Part shown: one piece after another, positions 33,846 to 43,763 of the stretch
Layout: every line of letters starts with the position of its first letter
Position numbering within the stretch: position 1 is the stretch's first letter
Source of the DNA: Ornithodoros turicata
Taxonomy: Eukaryota > Arthropoda > Arachnida > Ixodida > Argasidae
Assembly (NCBI RefSeq): GCF_037126465.1
Contig: NC_088201.1
Coordinates: 25,962,550-26,026,549 of the forward strand
Direction of reading: 5' to 3'
DNA length: 64,000 nt
Made by a program: the position numbers and the translations under genes
The notes under the pieces: model-generated
Told to the model about the DNA's origin: nothing
Seen by the model: only the letters and a program-made list of their open reading frames with translations
Database searches by the model: none

Positions 33846-34653
33846 GTTCACAAGCATCCCCACAGATGGTGCGATCTGTCATACGTAGCCCCACAAGCGA
33901 CTCTGTACTCAGCGTTTTAAAATTGGCGCCAACTTTCAAAATCCCGACCCGGTGGCTTTTGGAATCTATCTGGAGCATGTCTAGGAATAGCTTGAAAAAC
34001 ACGTCATGTCCTCCTGCAGACTTCTTGTGCACACTTGGAGAATTTGTCAACACTGTTGGCATCCGCGCACCCACTTCCCAAGAACGATGCGTGATGGCCT
34101 ATCTGTACGTCGCCTTCTTCTGGAGTCTCAGTGTATAGAACTCATTTAGTGCCAGAGGACACCTTACTTGCGCTACCGACTTCCTGCTGTCGACGATGTT
34201 GCGTGGGAGAGGCGTGTCATTCCTTCTATGTAGTACATAAACGCACACGTGAATCCGAGGGCTCTTCTTGGCCCATTGGTGAATATTGGTGTCATTCTTG
34301 GTGGCTCTCCCTCATAAATGGGCAGTACTGCTTCGGCATTGGAGATGTAAATTCGTTTTCATGGTACATCCGTACACAGTCATACATGGGAGTTCAGGGT
34401 GAACCTAAAGTAACGTCAGCTCGATTGGAGAGTGGTGCAGAGCGACCTGTGGATATATGCGGAGAGCATATTTTAACTACTATTCTTGTTTATTTCAGCC
34501 GCGGATGAGATGGGTACAACAGAGGTGAGGTGAGAGCAACGCACATGACAGGATCCTTGCGGAAGATGTCCTAAGCTGCTTTTTATTCTGCCCTCACCTT
34601 TTGTACAACTATCCAAAAAGAAATAAACTATAGAATATGAATATAACTTCTTC
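33846..34653. other. No gene recognised
   Basis: Several overlapping open frames of 80-125 codons occur here (for example 34131-34508 +), without a recognisable domain. They are not supported as genes. Confidence 0.45.
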
Positions 34654-35284
34654 AAAGTGCCACTCCGGACTCAGAAAACAGCGTTTATTTTATTTAGTCC
34701 ATGAAAAGAAGGTGTCTCAAGAATTCTCTACGCGAAATTTCAATCCTGTTTACGAACGCTGTGCATTTCTGTCAATTTTTGAAGATCTGCTGAGCATCCA
34801 CAAATTTCGATGACGCAACGAGCGAGTGACGTCACCATAAGTCCACAAATTGCAATGATGTCATGTTCTGGTGAAGGCACTCGTCTCCTAGCAACGACGC
34901 CGGCGTCCGGGGAGGGTCACGTGGTGGAGAAGTCATGTGAGGCTGATCGAAAGAGGGGGAAATGGGAGAGATGTCTTCTCCCTCCTTTGTGTTTTCTCCA
35001 AGGTCGGAGCGGTCGGATGGTATGTCACGTGGGGCTCCGCTAACGGAGTGCAAAAAGTGAGCCCCCGGAAGACGCGAAGGGCAACAACGTTGCCAGATGA
35101 GAGCCGGGCGCTCCGTCGGAGCATAACATGACGTCACAGTTCTAAAAAAAAATAATTATCTCTAGCTTTCTCGTCACGTAGAGCCAAAATATTTTGCAGG
35201 AATGTAAAGTCAGACAAGAAGATTTCAGTAACATAACTTTGGTAGGATTCTGAAGACACAAGATTTAGTCCGTAGTGGCACTTT
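34654..35284. mobile_element. Inverted-repeat element with AAAGTGCCACT termini
   Basis: AAAGTGCCACTCCGGACT at the left pairs with AGTCCGTAGTGGCACTTT at the right with one extra base. The interior contains GTGACGTCACC and a long GC-rich segment without coding sense. The superfamily and the target duplication were not determined. Confidence 0.6.
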
Positions 35285-35374
35285 TATGTGCATGTGCAGT
35301 GTTGCAGGTGTGCAAGCCCCCTCCATAAATTTTGAAGTATAAGTCCTCCATAAGTCTTTCATAGCGGTGGATTG

Positions 35375-35830
35375 CATGGCGAATATGGTGTGTTCTTAGC
35401 TTCTTACACAAAAGCAAGCTCATCAGTCGGTTTTTATCAACACGCTCTTCACCGTATGCGGTTGAACGTTGCATCTACCCCAGTTAGGAGGCAGTGTCTT
35501 GGCCGTGCACCATCGGACCTTTGTTCATCACGCAATGTGCGCGCTGACCTGCACCTTCTACTTATGGACTGCCCTACCTACCAGCGGGAACGCGAGATAT
35601 TGCAACACGGAATACATGCAATCGACCACCGCCCCTTTACCATAGTCAAGGTGCTGGGTCTATGGTCCAGTAGCGCTCATATGCACCAAGGTCTCTGTCA
35701 CCTTTGGGATTTCCTGTTATCAACAGGCCTCTCCACCCTGCTTTGATCACCTGAATCGTCATCTCCCTCATCATCTTTCACTATCTAGAAATGGCACTGG
35801 CGAAGCGCCCAGCCTCGTGGCCGGCATCAG
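35375..35830 (+). mobile_element. LINE C-terminal fragment and 3' end
   Basis: The frame 35432-35746 encodes HALHRMRLNVASTPV, a Cys-rich segment (DLCSSRN...DCPTYQRER) and IDHRPFTIVKVLGLW. This is the same C-terminal module as in the LINE at 25040-28797 and the fragments at 38290, 56509 and 59480. A CATC-rich segment follows the stop. Dead fragment, 5'-truncated. Confidence 0.75.
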
Positions 35831-37481
35831 CCCCATCTCACCATCGTCTCTTTGTGTGTGTGAGTTATCAGCACTCGCTGTAGCATCCTCCGAGAAACCC
35901 AACCGCAGTAGTCAGGTTGACGTCAATCGGTGACGTGCAGAGCAGTTCCAATCAGGTGGCATGACGTGAACCGGTTCCGTCGAAGCGGTCTGAGGTCTGG
36001 CAAAGTTTATCACAGATATCGGCGTACATTACGGCAGCGTAGACGCCTGGTCACTCCTGCCCGCATTCAACGACAGTTTCTCACCATCTCGCCAGCATAT
36101 AATCGACAATGGAAAAATCGACAGTACATTGGGCTGTGGTGCAGCTCGTATTCCTACTTGTGGCTAGGCTGATGATACTGCAAAACTTCTGGATATACGG
36201 CAATACAAAAGCCTACTGCTTGTGTTTCACAAGGTCACATGAGAGGTATAGAAGCCTCGTCGAAAGGATATAGGATCGAATTTGACGAGGGTCAGGAAAG
36301 CTTCATAGTTCGAGCCTAGCACCTTATGTGCCATTCCGTTCCGGGGATTATTGTGCGGGTGCGATTGATAAACCGATAATAGCAGAAACCACGACATGCA
36401 TCTAAAGCGCACGAGCAGAGCGGTGCGTCGGCAACAACTTCATAAATAATCGGGACTGTCAGTGTTGCACAGGGACTAGAATCGCTGCCAGGCTGTGGCT
36501 TCCTGTTGATGATACTCAACTGAGCACGAAGTAGTCGCATCTCCGTTTTGGATGGAGCAACGGTTCTTGGTTTTCGGCGTTTAGATTTTCCGAAATTCGT
36601 CGAGAAAGAAATGTGATTTAGGAAACCTGAAAACGGTAGTTTTCGGCGAAAACATTTTTGTCTATATCTGACACGGCGCAAATATGAAGCTATGAAGTAA
36701 AACAAAAGAAGTGTTGAAATTGAAATTGTTATTAGTTTACACGTTCATAATAGAACGGAGTAGATAAGCACATCTAGAACTTGAATTTGTTGTAGTGGAT
36801 TTTTCATGCACATATTGATTGAGGGACCCGCACAACATGTGCGTTTTCTTCCACTCTGACTTCCTGACAGGATTCAATCGGCTTCCTTTGCGACCATTCC
36901 CGAAACTTCGCTTCTTACCAAGAAGGGGGAAAATATCAAGCCCATCAAATGCGCCTCGTTTAAAGGGCAGCTTCCGATTCCCTCACCTTCATTGCGTCTA
37001 AAATAACCGAACAGCTCTCCGCAGCAAAGTTCGGCTCAGCTTGTACATGCCCACTTTTGGCGCACCCACTGGACGTTCTAGGGAGCCCTCAGGTGACTAT
37101 CGTTGATCCTTCTCGCGGTGGTTATCGGCGGTTTTCACTAAATACTGAGAACCAGAAACGTTAGTTACAGTGTATAAGGACGTAACGCCGCCACGACGCT
37201 GCAGTTGGAACGTAAGCTTGTATCACTATAATCCGATACTGTGTTCGAATTGCGAGCAAAAGCTATATTCAGGCAAAGTCTATGCAGAAGGGAGGCAGAG
37301 TAGCGTGGTAAATGGTCACGACTAGAAATGCGACTCGGAGAAAGAATGACAAGTGGAGGGAATGTATATAGAGCCCATTCCCAAAATAATGTTTTCCTCG
37401 TCATTATTGTGAATAAACTGGGCAGTGTTCTATTTGGATAGGACTTACACACTTACATTGCAGAAATATGAGCCTCAAGCC
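35831..37481. other. No gene recognised
   Basis: No known element or exon was supported. An open frame at 35930-36172 (+) is arginine-rich but has no recognisable domain. Confidence 0.45.
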
Positions 37482-37575
37482 GGACTCAACAACAACAATA
37501 AATGAATGGAGGAAAGGTGATGATGACATGGGATGCTTCCCCGTGGTATAGCCTCAGGACCCTACCTCACTTCAA
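37482..37575 (-). mobile_element. LINE 3' tail
   Basis: AACAACAACAATAAATGAATGG...GATGACATGGGATGCTTCCCCGTGG...CAGGACCCTACCTC: a short reverse-strand 3' end of the I-type LINE family, with a (TTG)n-type tail on its own strand. Confidence 0.75.
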
Positions 37576-37745
37576 ACAGGTTAATATGAGAGGACGAATT
37601 AATGGTGAGCGCGAAGAAATGACAGGTCAGAGTTCTGTTCAGAGCTGTTCGAGGAGGCCGCGGTAGCTTCATGGAGGAAGGAAACACAGGAGCGGCCGTT
37701 TCGAACAGATTTCCGTGGGACCCCTCTGGCGGTCGCCCCTGTCAA

Positions 37746-37776
37746 AACCGCCATTACTTCCTGTCCACCACGTGAT
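37746..37776 (+). promoter_or_regulatory. Promoter-like cluster (YY1-, ETS- and E-box-like motifs)
   Basis: Within 31 bases lie CCGCCATTA (YY1-like), ACTTCCTG (ETS-like) and CCACGTGA (E-box). Such clusters mark TATA-less promoters of widely expressed genes in many animals. They stand about 60-90 bases before the tentative THAP-like first exon. Inference from motif resemblance only. Confidence 0.35.
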
Positions 37777-37834
37777 CCTCTCTAAAGTTTCGGTTTAGCA
37801 ACGCTTTGTTGCTCGCGCTGCTTTCCGTGCTTTT

Positions 37835-37968
37835 ATGCTTTTCCAAAGTCTTTTACTCTTAAAATGTGAGCACCATTGGGGAAACAACATTTTGTTAACG
37901 TGTTCTTACCGCGGTTGCGGCTGTCGTTCAACAGAAAGCAGCTCTATCACGGGAATAATGTTTCATTC
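37835..37968 (+). CDS. THAP-like zinc-finger minigene, exon 1 (tentative)
   Basis: From the ATG at 37835 the frame encodes 44 residues and two bases. It ends at a strong donor (TTCATTC/GTAAGT). The C-terminal part, TCSYRGCGCRSTESSSITG, then IMFH, resembles the start of a THAP domain (C-x4-C followed by a small turn and FH-S). Known role: THAP domains are C2CH zinc fingers that bind DNA, found in P-element transposases and many host proteins. Usually the Met directly precedes the first Cys; here 22 residues come first, including hydrophobic QSLLLLK, so the true start may differ. Joined to 38127-38217 it gives a 74-residue product. Confidence 0.38.
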
Positions 37969-38126
37969 GTAAGTACGTACTTGATCGGTTTGTTTCGTAT
38001 CCGTGTCTGTGAGAGAGTCATCTTGAATCGTTCGTTTGCAAGCTAGCGCTGTGCTACAGCTGCAGATTCATCTGATTTCCTTCATTGTTGTATAAGTTTG
38101 ATTACTGGCATGCTTTACCACTTCAG

Positions 38127-38217
38127 CAACAAACACAAAACGTGGCTACGTCGTCACACAAACTTCACTGCTACGAATGATGTTTCTGGTACTGCCTGCT
38201 TATCCTGCAGATCGTGA
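38127..38217 (+). CDS. THAP-like zinc-finger minigene, exon 2 (tentative)
   Basis: After the acceptor TTACCACTTCAG, one base completes the split serine codon and the frame reads NKHKTWLRRHTNFTA through ACLSCRS to TGA. The tryptophan and the closing Cys pair stand where a THAP domain has its conserved Trp and C-x2-H. Forty residues separate the second and third Cys, within the known 35-50 range. The last ligand is Cys instead of His. The FP motif after FH-S is missing. An AATAAA lies about 50 bases after the stop. It could be a small gene, a relic of a P-type transposon, or chance. Confidence 0.35.
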
Positions 38218-38267
38218 CCGGTCTTGCAGTAGAAGGGTAAACCAAGAGTAAACCATCGAACACACAC

Positions 38268-38273
38268 AAATAA
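38268..38273 (+). terminator. Polyadenylation signal AATAAA
   Basis: AATAAAACTGG lies about 50 bases beyond the stop of the tentative THAP-like gene and just before the reverse-strand LINE fragment. Confidence 0.4.
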
Positions 38274-38289
38274 AACTGGACGCGCGGCG

Positions 38290-39990
38290 CTCATCACGTA
38301 CAAGCTTGCGTACAAGGCAGGCGTCTGAGCTGAGCTGCAATCACGACTCCTGCCGTCGTCTGCTTAGGCAGCTGGCCTGCGCATGCTCTTGGGGTCAGGT
38401 GAGCGGTCACATGATAGACAGGAGCATCCCAGAGTGCAATGCGATGCTGGCACGCCCGTCCCCATGGCAAAAACTTGGAAGGGCCGCTCCTGTGTTTCCT
38501 TCCTCCATGGGTAGCTTGAACGAAAGCAAAGAGGGAGCGAAGAGCCTGACACTGGTGCGCAGGGGGGCTCCATGGGAGAAGGACTCTGGACAAGCTGAAT
38601 GGTCTGTGGTCCAGGAGTTCAAGTTGGCGTCGAAGTACCCGTCGTTCACACGTGTACCGGTCGCAGTCCTCGATGATCTGGGGAATCGTAGCTGGGGTAT
38701 GGCAAGTGGAGCACAGCATCGTATTACCGTAGCCCGGCCTAGCCCGGAACACAGGGGTGAAGGCGACGTTGAGTCGTAAACTATGCACAAGTGATGTAAA
38801 GCTGCGAGGGAAATCATCTGACATCTTGAATGATAACGACGGTCCACTATATAGATGAGTGACCATTGAGTGATGTCATGGCACCATTGCTGGCGCGCCT
38901 AGGGTGGCCCCAACGCAGACAAGTGGGATTGCCTATCTCCGTTGGAGAGGATGGTAGGCACGGCTCTGCGGTAGCGGTGGGCCGCAACAGCCGTCAAATC
39001 TGCCACCACGTTGCCTTGAATTCCAATGTGGCCGGGGACCCACTGTAGGATCACCCAGTGCCCCTTTTCCCCCAGAGTCGGAGCAGCGTGAGGATACTCA
39101 GTACCACCGGGGCCAAAGAGCCGCGAATGCCCATGCTTCTTACACGGTGCACCCAGGAGCAAAGATGGTAGTCCACTTTAGGTACAGCAATAGGGCATAC
39201 AGCTCCGCAAAGGTCGACGAAGCACGATGTGACAGGCGAAACCCATATCATATCTACTCGTCCGGTATGACAAAGCCTCTGTATTTGTATCTATCATTTC
39301 CGAAGTAGGCTGCTTAAGAACCGGAACGGGGACCTGGCTCTTCGGCCCCATGAGGACAGGAATGTGTGTCGAAAGGAATGGGCTCGGCAGTGTCCACGGT
39401 GCCACTGAAGGGGCGGTCAGGACAACAGTAAAGACAGCGATGCGGCCCGTCGTCGCTTGAACACATGTCGGGAGTTTACTACTTCCGCCTACGTAGCTTT
39501 TGTACCAGAGGGATTGCACCAGTGGTGAGCGAGCAACCGTAAATAGTGTCGGATGGTTTCTCTTCGGCGGAGAATATCAGATCTCCGACGACGGCGATCA
39601 CCATCCGCGTCTCAGCGCTGCGCGGAACACCAAGGCACGTCCGCAGGCTGCGTTCCAGTGCACACCAAAGCTTGTGTTGAGACGTGGGTGACAGACCGTG
39701 CAATACGGGCAAGCTGTATAACATGGAGCCACGAACCAGTGTTTTGTGGAGCAGAAGAAGATCGCGCTTAGTGCAACCCCAGCGCATACCGGCAAAGTGA
39801 CGAATCACATTTCCCCAGCGCTGGGCCTTGAGATGATGAAGGCAATGTGCAAAGTGCACTGGACGCCGTCGACAACTTCTTGAACGTGGGAATGGATATA
39901 TCCACCGAAAAAAGCGCCATCCTTCCTTTTACCCGAAGAGAGATGCGTAGGTTCCAACTCCGGGTCGCCGACTGCCCCCTCCGACAAGTC
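38290..39990 (-). mobile_element. I-type LINE fragment (post-RT, RNase H, C-terminus)
   Basis: On the - strand, from high to low coordinates: a post-RT segment (SMLYSLPVLHGLSPTSQHKL near 39730-39670, then LRTCLGVPRSAETR), RNase H pieces (AELYALL near 39195; VILQWVPGHIGIQGN near 39045) and the C-terminal Cys-rich module (FTPVFRARPGYGNTMLCSTCH; LELLDHRPF near 38605). Several frame changes separate them. It retains the RNase H C-terminal half that the copy at 25040-28797 has lost. Dead copy. Confidence 0.82.
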
Positions 39991-39991
39991 A

Positions 39992-40222
39992 CACTCTTAG
40001 AAATGAAATTCACCTGATAGCACGCTCCTCGCCAACCATAATCTCGAATGATACCGTTATCTGCCATGATTTGTTGAAAACAGGAGGCGTACGCCTTTTT
40101 TGTGACAATTATTAACCGCATAAGTGTCACAAAAAAGGCGGACGCCTCCGTTTTTCAACTAATCAAGGCAGATAACGATATCATTCGAGATGAAGGTTGG
40201 CTAGGAGTGTGGCTTCAGTGCA
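39992..40222. mobile_element. MITE, GGCGTACGCC subfamily, copy 3
   Basis: Left end CACTCTTAGAAATGAAATTCACC. A long inner hairpin has GGAGGCGTACGCCTTTTTTGTG on the left and a complement near 40111-40155. The right terminus is degenerate (GGAGTGTGGC). It sits directly against the LINE fragment. Confidence 0.75.
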
Positions 40223-40685
40223 TCGCAAGGCTTCCTTTTTCTTTTCGAAGTTCCATTCGGAGTTGACAAAAACAGCATATCTTTCAAAGTAGCACAGAAG
40301 TAATTTTTAGCACCCTGTTTTCTTCCTATACAACTGTTGAGTAGGCCAATAAAATGCACCATGAGAAGTAACAACAACAACATATATATTGTGATGATGA
40401 AGTGGGGAGGTTTTCCACTCTAGGAGTGGAACGCTACCCCATAGCTAGGGGTCTAATATAAGTGGTGACAATGATCAGTGATGACGATGAGAGATGACGG
40501 GAATGATCGAAGTGGCGATGACGATGCTGGACGTGATCGTGGTGGTGGGAGTGTCCGAGGGCGCTGCTGGGGTCATAGTGAGTCCTTTAGGCCTAGCTGT
40601 CGCCTCAAAGAAGTCAACCACGTGACGTAGGGCCGCCCTGGAGTCGGCCGCGAGTAATGCACACCACAGAGTCATAATTATCGCA
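40223..40685. other. Short unrecognised interval
   Basis: A (CAACAACAACA) run near 40371 precedes GTGATGATGAAGTGGGGAGG, which is reminiscent of a LINE tail. No gene is supported. Confidence 0.4.
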
Positions 40686-40978
40686 TGTAGACTTTCTTCA
40701 CACACACACACGCACATACTGAGTTAAACACTCTTTAATACTTGCGTTTTACGTTCCATTTCAACGTTCAGGACCAAAACCGCGGACACCTTGCCATACT
40801 GCGTCCCGCCGATGCAAGACCGCGACTCTCACTTTCTTCCGTTCAATGTCCAACGTTCAACAGCCCTTTAAACCCAAACAACTTCGCTGGCGCTCTAGCG
40901 TATCCGATGTCATCTATAGGCGCTTCAACATACAACTGGATCTCTCTCGCGTATGGGAAGAAACTAAAAACGACTACA
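40686..40978 (-). repeat. 3' LTR of the Ty3-type element
   Basis: Matches 45916-46206 apart from the length and composition of a CA run near 40702-40714 and a T/C difference in CCATAC[T/C]GCG. The element is on the - strand, so this is the downstream LTR. Confidence 0.95.
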
Positions 40979-41148
40979 CTCGGCCATTCTGAAAGATTTA
41001 ACGTCCCCGTTAAATTGCCACACGTAACTATCCTCAGTTAAATGGTAAATACGCGAATAGGAAAAGGTTATATAAAACTATAGGTAGGTTATATAAAGGC
41101 TATATCCCTTTGTACGGGAAATCTTTAACACACACACACAACTATAGT

Positions 41149-41980
41149 TTAAAAGTCTCCAAATCTTGCTGGAAGTCGTCTTGTTCGTCTGGGGCGGTGC
41201 TCCCTGTCTTCTGCGGATGCTTCTGGGATTAGTTGCTCAGGGGCTGATGCTGGTCCCGCTGATCCTTCATCATCATCATCAGAGTCATCATCGAGCTGAT
41301 GGGAGGATCTAGTTGTCATGGACCACCCCTTTAACTGTGACACATGGGCAGTCGTTCGGAAATGACTCGACTTGCCTATCGCTGAAACTCTGTATGTGTC
41401 AGATGGGAGGACTTCAGTTACAACCAAGGGGCCTCGAAACTTTGGCTGCGTCTTGGTTGACTGTCCTGTGTGGCGCGGAGCAGTCCGCATGAAAAAGATC
41501 TCGCCAACGATCTCGAACTTCATATTGATGGGCCGGGTAATGCCGCTTGTCATAGGCCATCTTCATTTTCTGTTGTTCGTGAATCAGCCGCTCTCGGACT
41601 GCTGCTTGAATCTCTTTGGGATCTTGCCATTCCTTGCAGTCGTCTCCAGAAAGACGTTGTAATGCAAGAGCGTAGAAATCAGGCTTATAACCATGCAGTA
41701 CTTCGAACGGTGTTCTACCTGTCGTCTTGCTAACGGCGTTGTTTAGGTAGCTCTCGCACTCCTTGATTCGCTCGTCCCAGTCTCTCTGCTCAGGATCCCG
41801 CATGGACGAAGCAATCACAGGTAGCACAGTTCGATTAACTCGCTCAACTTGCCCGTTAGCTTGCGGACGTCGCGTAGAAGTAAGGACGTGCCTTATGGTC
41901 CTTTCCATGCAAAACTCCTCGAAAGCTTTCGATGTAAAGCACGACCCTCGATCAGTTATTAGGGTCTTTGATAGTCCCCG
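41149..41980 (-). pseudogene. Integrase C-terminal part, broken
   Basis: Read after the TAG at 41981-41983. It contains the second catalytic Asp (LITDRGSCF), the Glu region (PQANGQVERVNRT), and the helical segment ending in SKTTGRTPFEVLHGY. Near 41500 the frame shifts. The following frame carries a basic C-terminal region (RGPLVVTEVLPSDTYRV), then an acidic stretch (DDDSDDDDEG) and ends FGDF. Known role: integrase joins the cDNA ends to target DNA. With a stop and a frameshift it cannot be made as one protein. Confidence 0.85.
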
Positions 41981-43763
41981 CTAGTCTAGGATATATTCCT
42001 CCATACATCGTAGTACACATTTCGTTGAGGTATTCCTGACAGGGAGGAGTCGCACAAACTTAGTTAAGTTGTCGATCATGACAAGTAGGTATTCGTTTCG
42101 GCGCTTACTCGTCACAAAGGGACCTAGGTGGTCCGCATGCACAGTCTCAAAGGTTCTTGAGCCTGGCGAGATTGGGTTAAGTAGACCTTGGATTGGATTG
42201 GATTGGAAAAGAAAGAAAAATATGGAGGGGTTAAGTAGACCTTCCGTTCTTCCTCCTGGTACCTTGTTAGCGATGCACTCAAAACATCTTGAGATGTGCC
42301 TTCTTACGTAAGCACGTATTCGAGGAAACCAAAACCTTTCCTTGATCTTAGCCACTGTCTTGTCTACCGAAAAGTGCCCCATTAAGTCATGACATCGTAC
42401 AACAACGGCTTTGCGTAGAGACTTGGGAAGCACGAAGCGGTTGTGTTGTTTGCCATTTATGACGATGACCTTCAACAGCTTACCATCCACTGTAATGTAG
42501 TCTTTCACACGAGTTGACTCTTCTTTGGTCCAGTTGCTACGGGGCCTCTCGAGAATTTCCAATAACTCGCGCAGTTCACAATCTCCCCGTTGTAGGGCAA
42601 GGATCTGATCTTCCATGCTGTATGTCAAACATACTTCGAAACAGTCCTCGAGAACATTGTCTAGCGTGTCCGAAGGCTCTTCGACCGGCTCGCGACTCAG
42701 TGAATCAACGTGCTGCATATCAGTCCCCGGTCGATGTCGGACAGTGAAATCGTACTCCTGTATCAGATCACTCCAACGTGCGATTTGAGGTTTCTGTGTT
42801 TTGTTGGCATTCATGTATACGAGAGCCTGGCAGTCCGTGACGACTGTAAAGTGTATGCCGAGAAGCAGTGGCCTCAGGCGGTCAACGCTCCAAACTATTG
42901 CCATCAACTCCAGTTTTGACGAGTGATATTTACTCTCGGCTTCTGTCGTTCTTTTGCTTACACAATAGACAAGGTGCCACTTTTCATCGCTCTTTTGCAG
43001 TAGCATTCCTGCCAGCCCTTTTGCTGACGCGTCCGTGTGCAACTCGGTCTCTGCAGTCGGATCGTAGAGCTTTAGCAACGGCTTCTGTGTAAGTTTTGAC
43101 TCCAGCTCTTGGAAACTGCGTTCTTGCTCAAGGCCCCAGACGTAAGGAGCTCCTTTCTTCGTAAGCTGCGTCAGTGGCTCGGCAATAGTTGCATAGTGTT
43201 CTATGAACCTCCTGAAGAAACTCGTAAGTCCCAAGAATCGCCTCACCTCGTGGACGTCCTTCGGAGCTGGAAACTGGGTGATAGCCTTAACCTTCAGATC
43301 TCCTGGCATAACCATCCCTTTACTGATGCGAAATCCCAGGTACTCAATGCTTTCCATAGCGAACGCACACTTACTTAGTCGCAGAGTTAATCTTGCTTCC
43401 TTAAAGGCTTGTAGAACCTTAGTTAACCTATCGATCAGATCACACCATGATGTAGCAGGAATCATTAAGTCATCTAGGTAACACACAAGCCACTGGTCCT
43501 CTCAAAGGCCCAAGCACCTTGTTCATGAGACGTTGGAAAACGGACGGAGCGTTTGTCAAACCGAACATCATTCGTTCAAATTGTCCTGTCTCGTCTGGCG
43601 TTATGAAAGCGGACTTCTGTTTGGCGTCCTCAGACAAAGGGACCTGTAGGTACCCATGAGCCAGGTCGAGTACGGTATAGTGCGACGCGCAAGCCAGCCC
43701 CTCCAACTGATCATCCAAGTTCGGCAGTGGGTATTTCTCTCGTACAGTTTGCGCATTCAAGCG
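41981..43763 (-). pseudogene. RT C-terminus, RNase H and integrase N-terminus
   Basis: After the opal codon at 43764 the RT continues (VREKYPLPNLDDQLEGL, then a conserved FERMMFGL-type palm) up to a one-base frame change immediately before the YLDD catalytic motif at about 43484. The next frame holds the rest of RT, an RNase H with its three acidic residues (TDASAKG, KLELMAI, VVTDCQA), the HHCC zinc module of integrase (CHDLMGHF and CFEC) and the first catalytic Asp (VHADHLGPF). A 54-bp in-frame insertion at 42174-42243 lies just after the HHCC module. The frame closes at TAG 41981-41983. Confidence 0.9.
42174..42243. mobile_element. 38-bp insertion with 16-bp target duplication inside integrase
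   Basis: GGGTTAAGTAGACCTT occurs at 42174-42189 and again at 42228-42243. Between them is a 38-bp insert with three GGATT units and AAAGAAAGAAAAATATGGAG. The insert ending resembles the (GGAGTT)n...AAAAATATGGAG tail at 56511-56545, so it looks like an extremely short retroposed LINE tail. It adds 54 bp, exactly 18 codons, and keeps the frame. Confidence 0.7.

Noticed and set aside
34131..34508. 125-codon frame
   Set aside because: No recognisable domain and no splice context that supports it.
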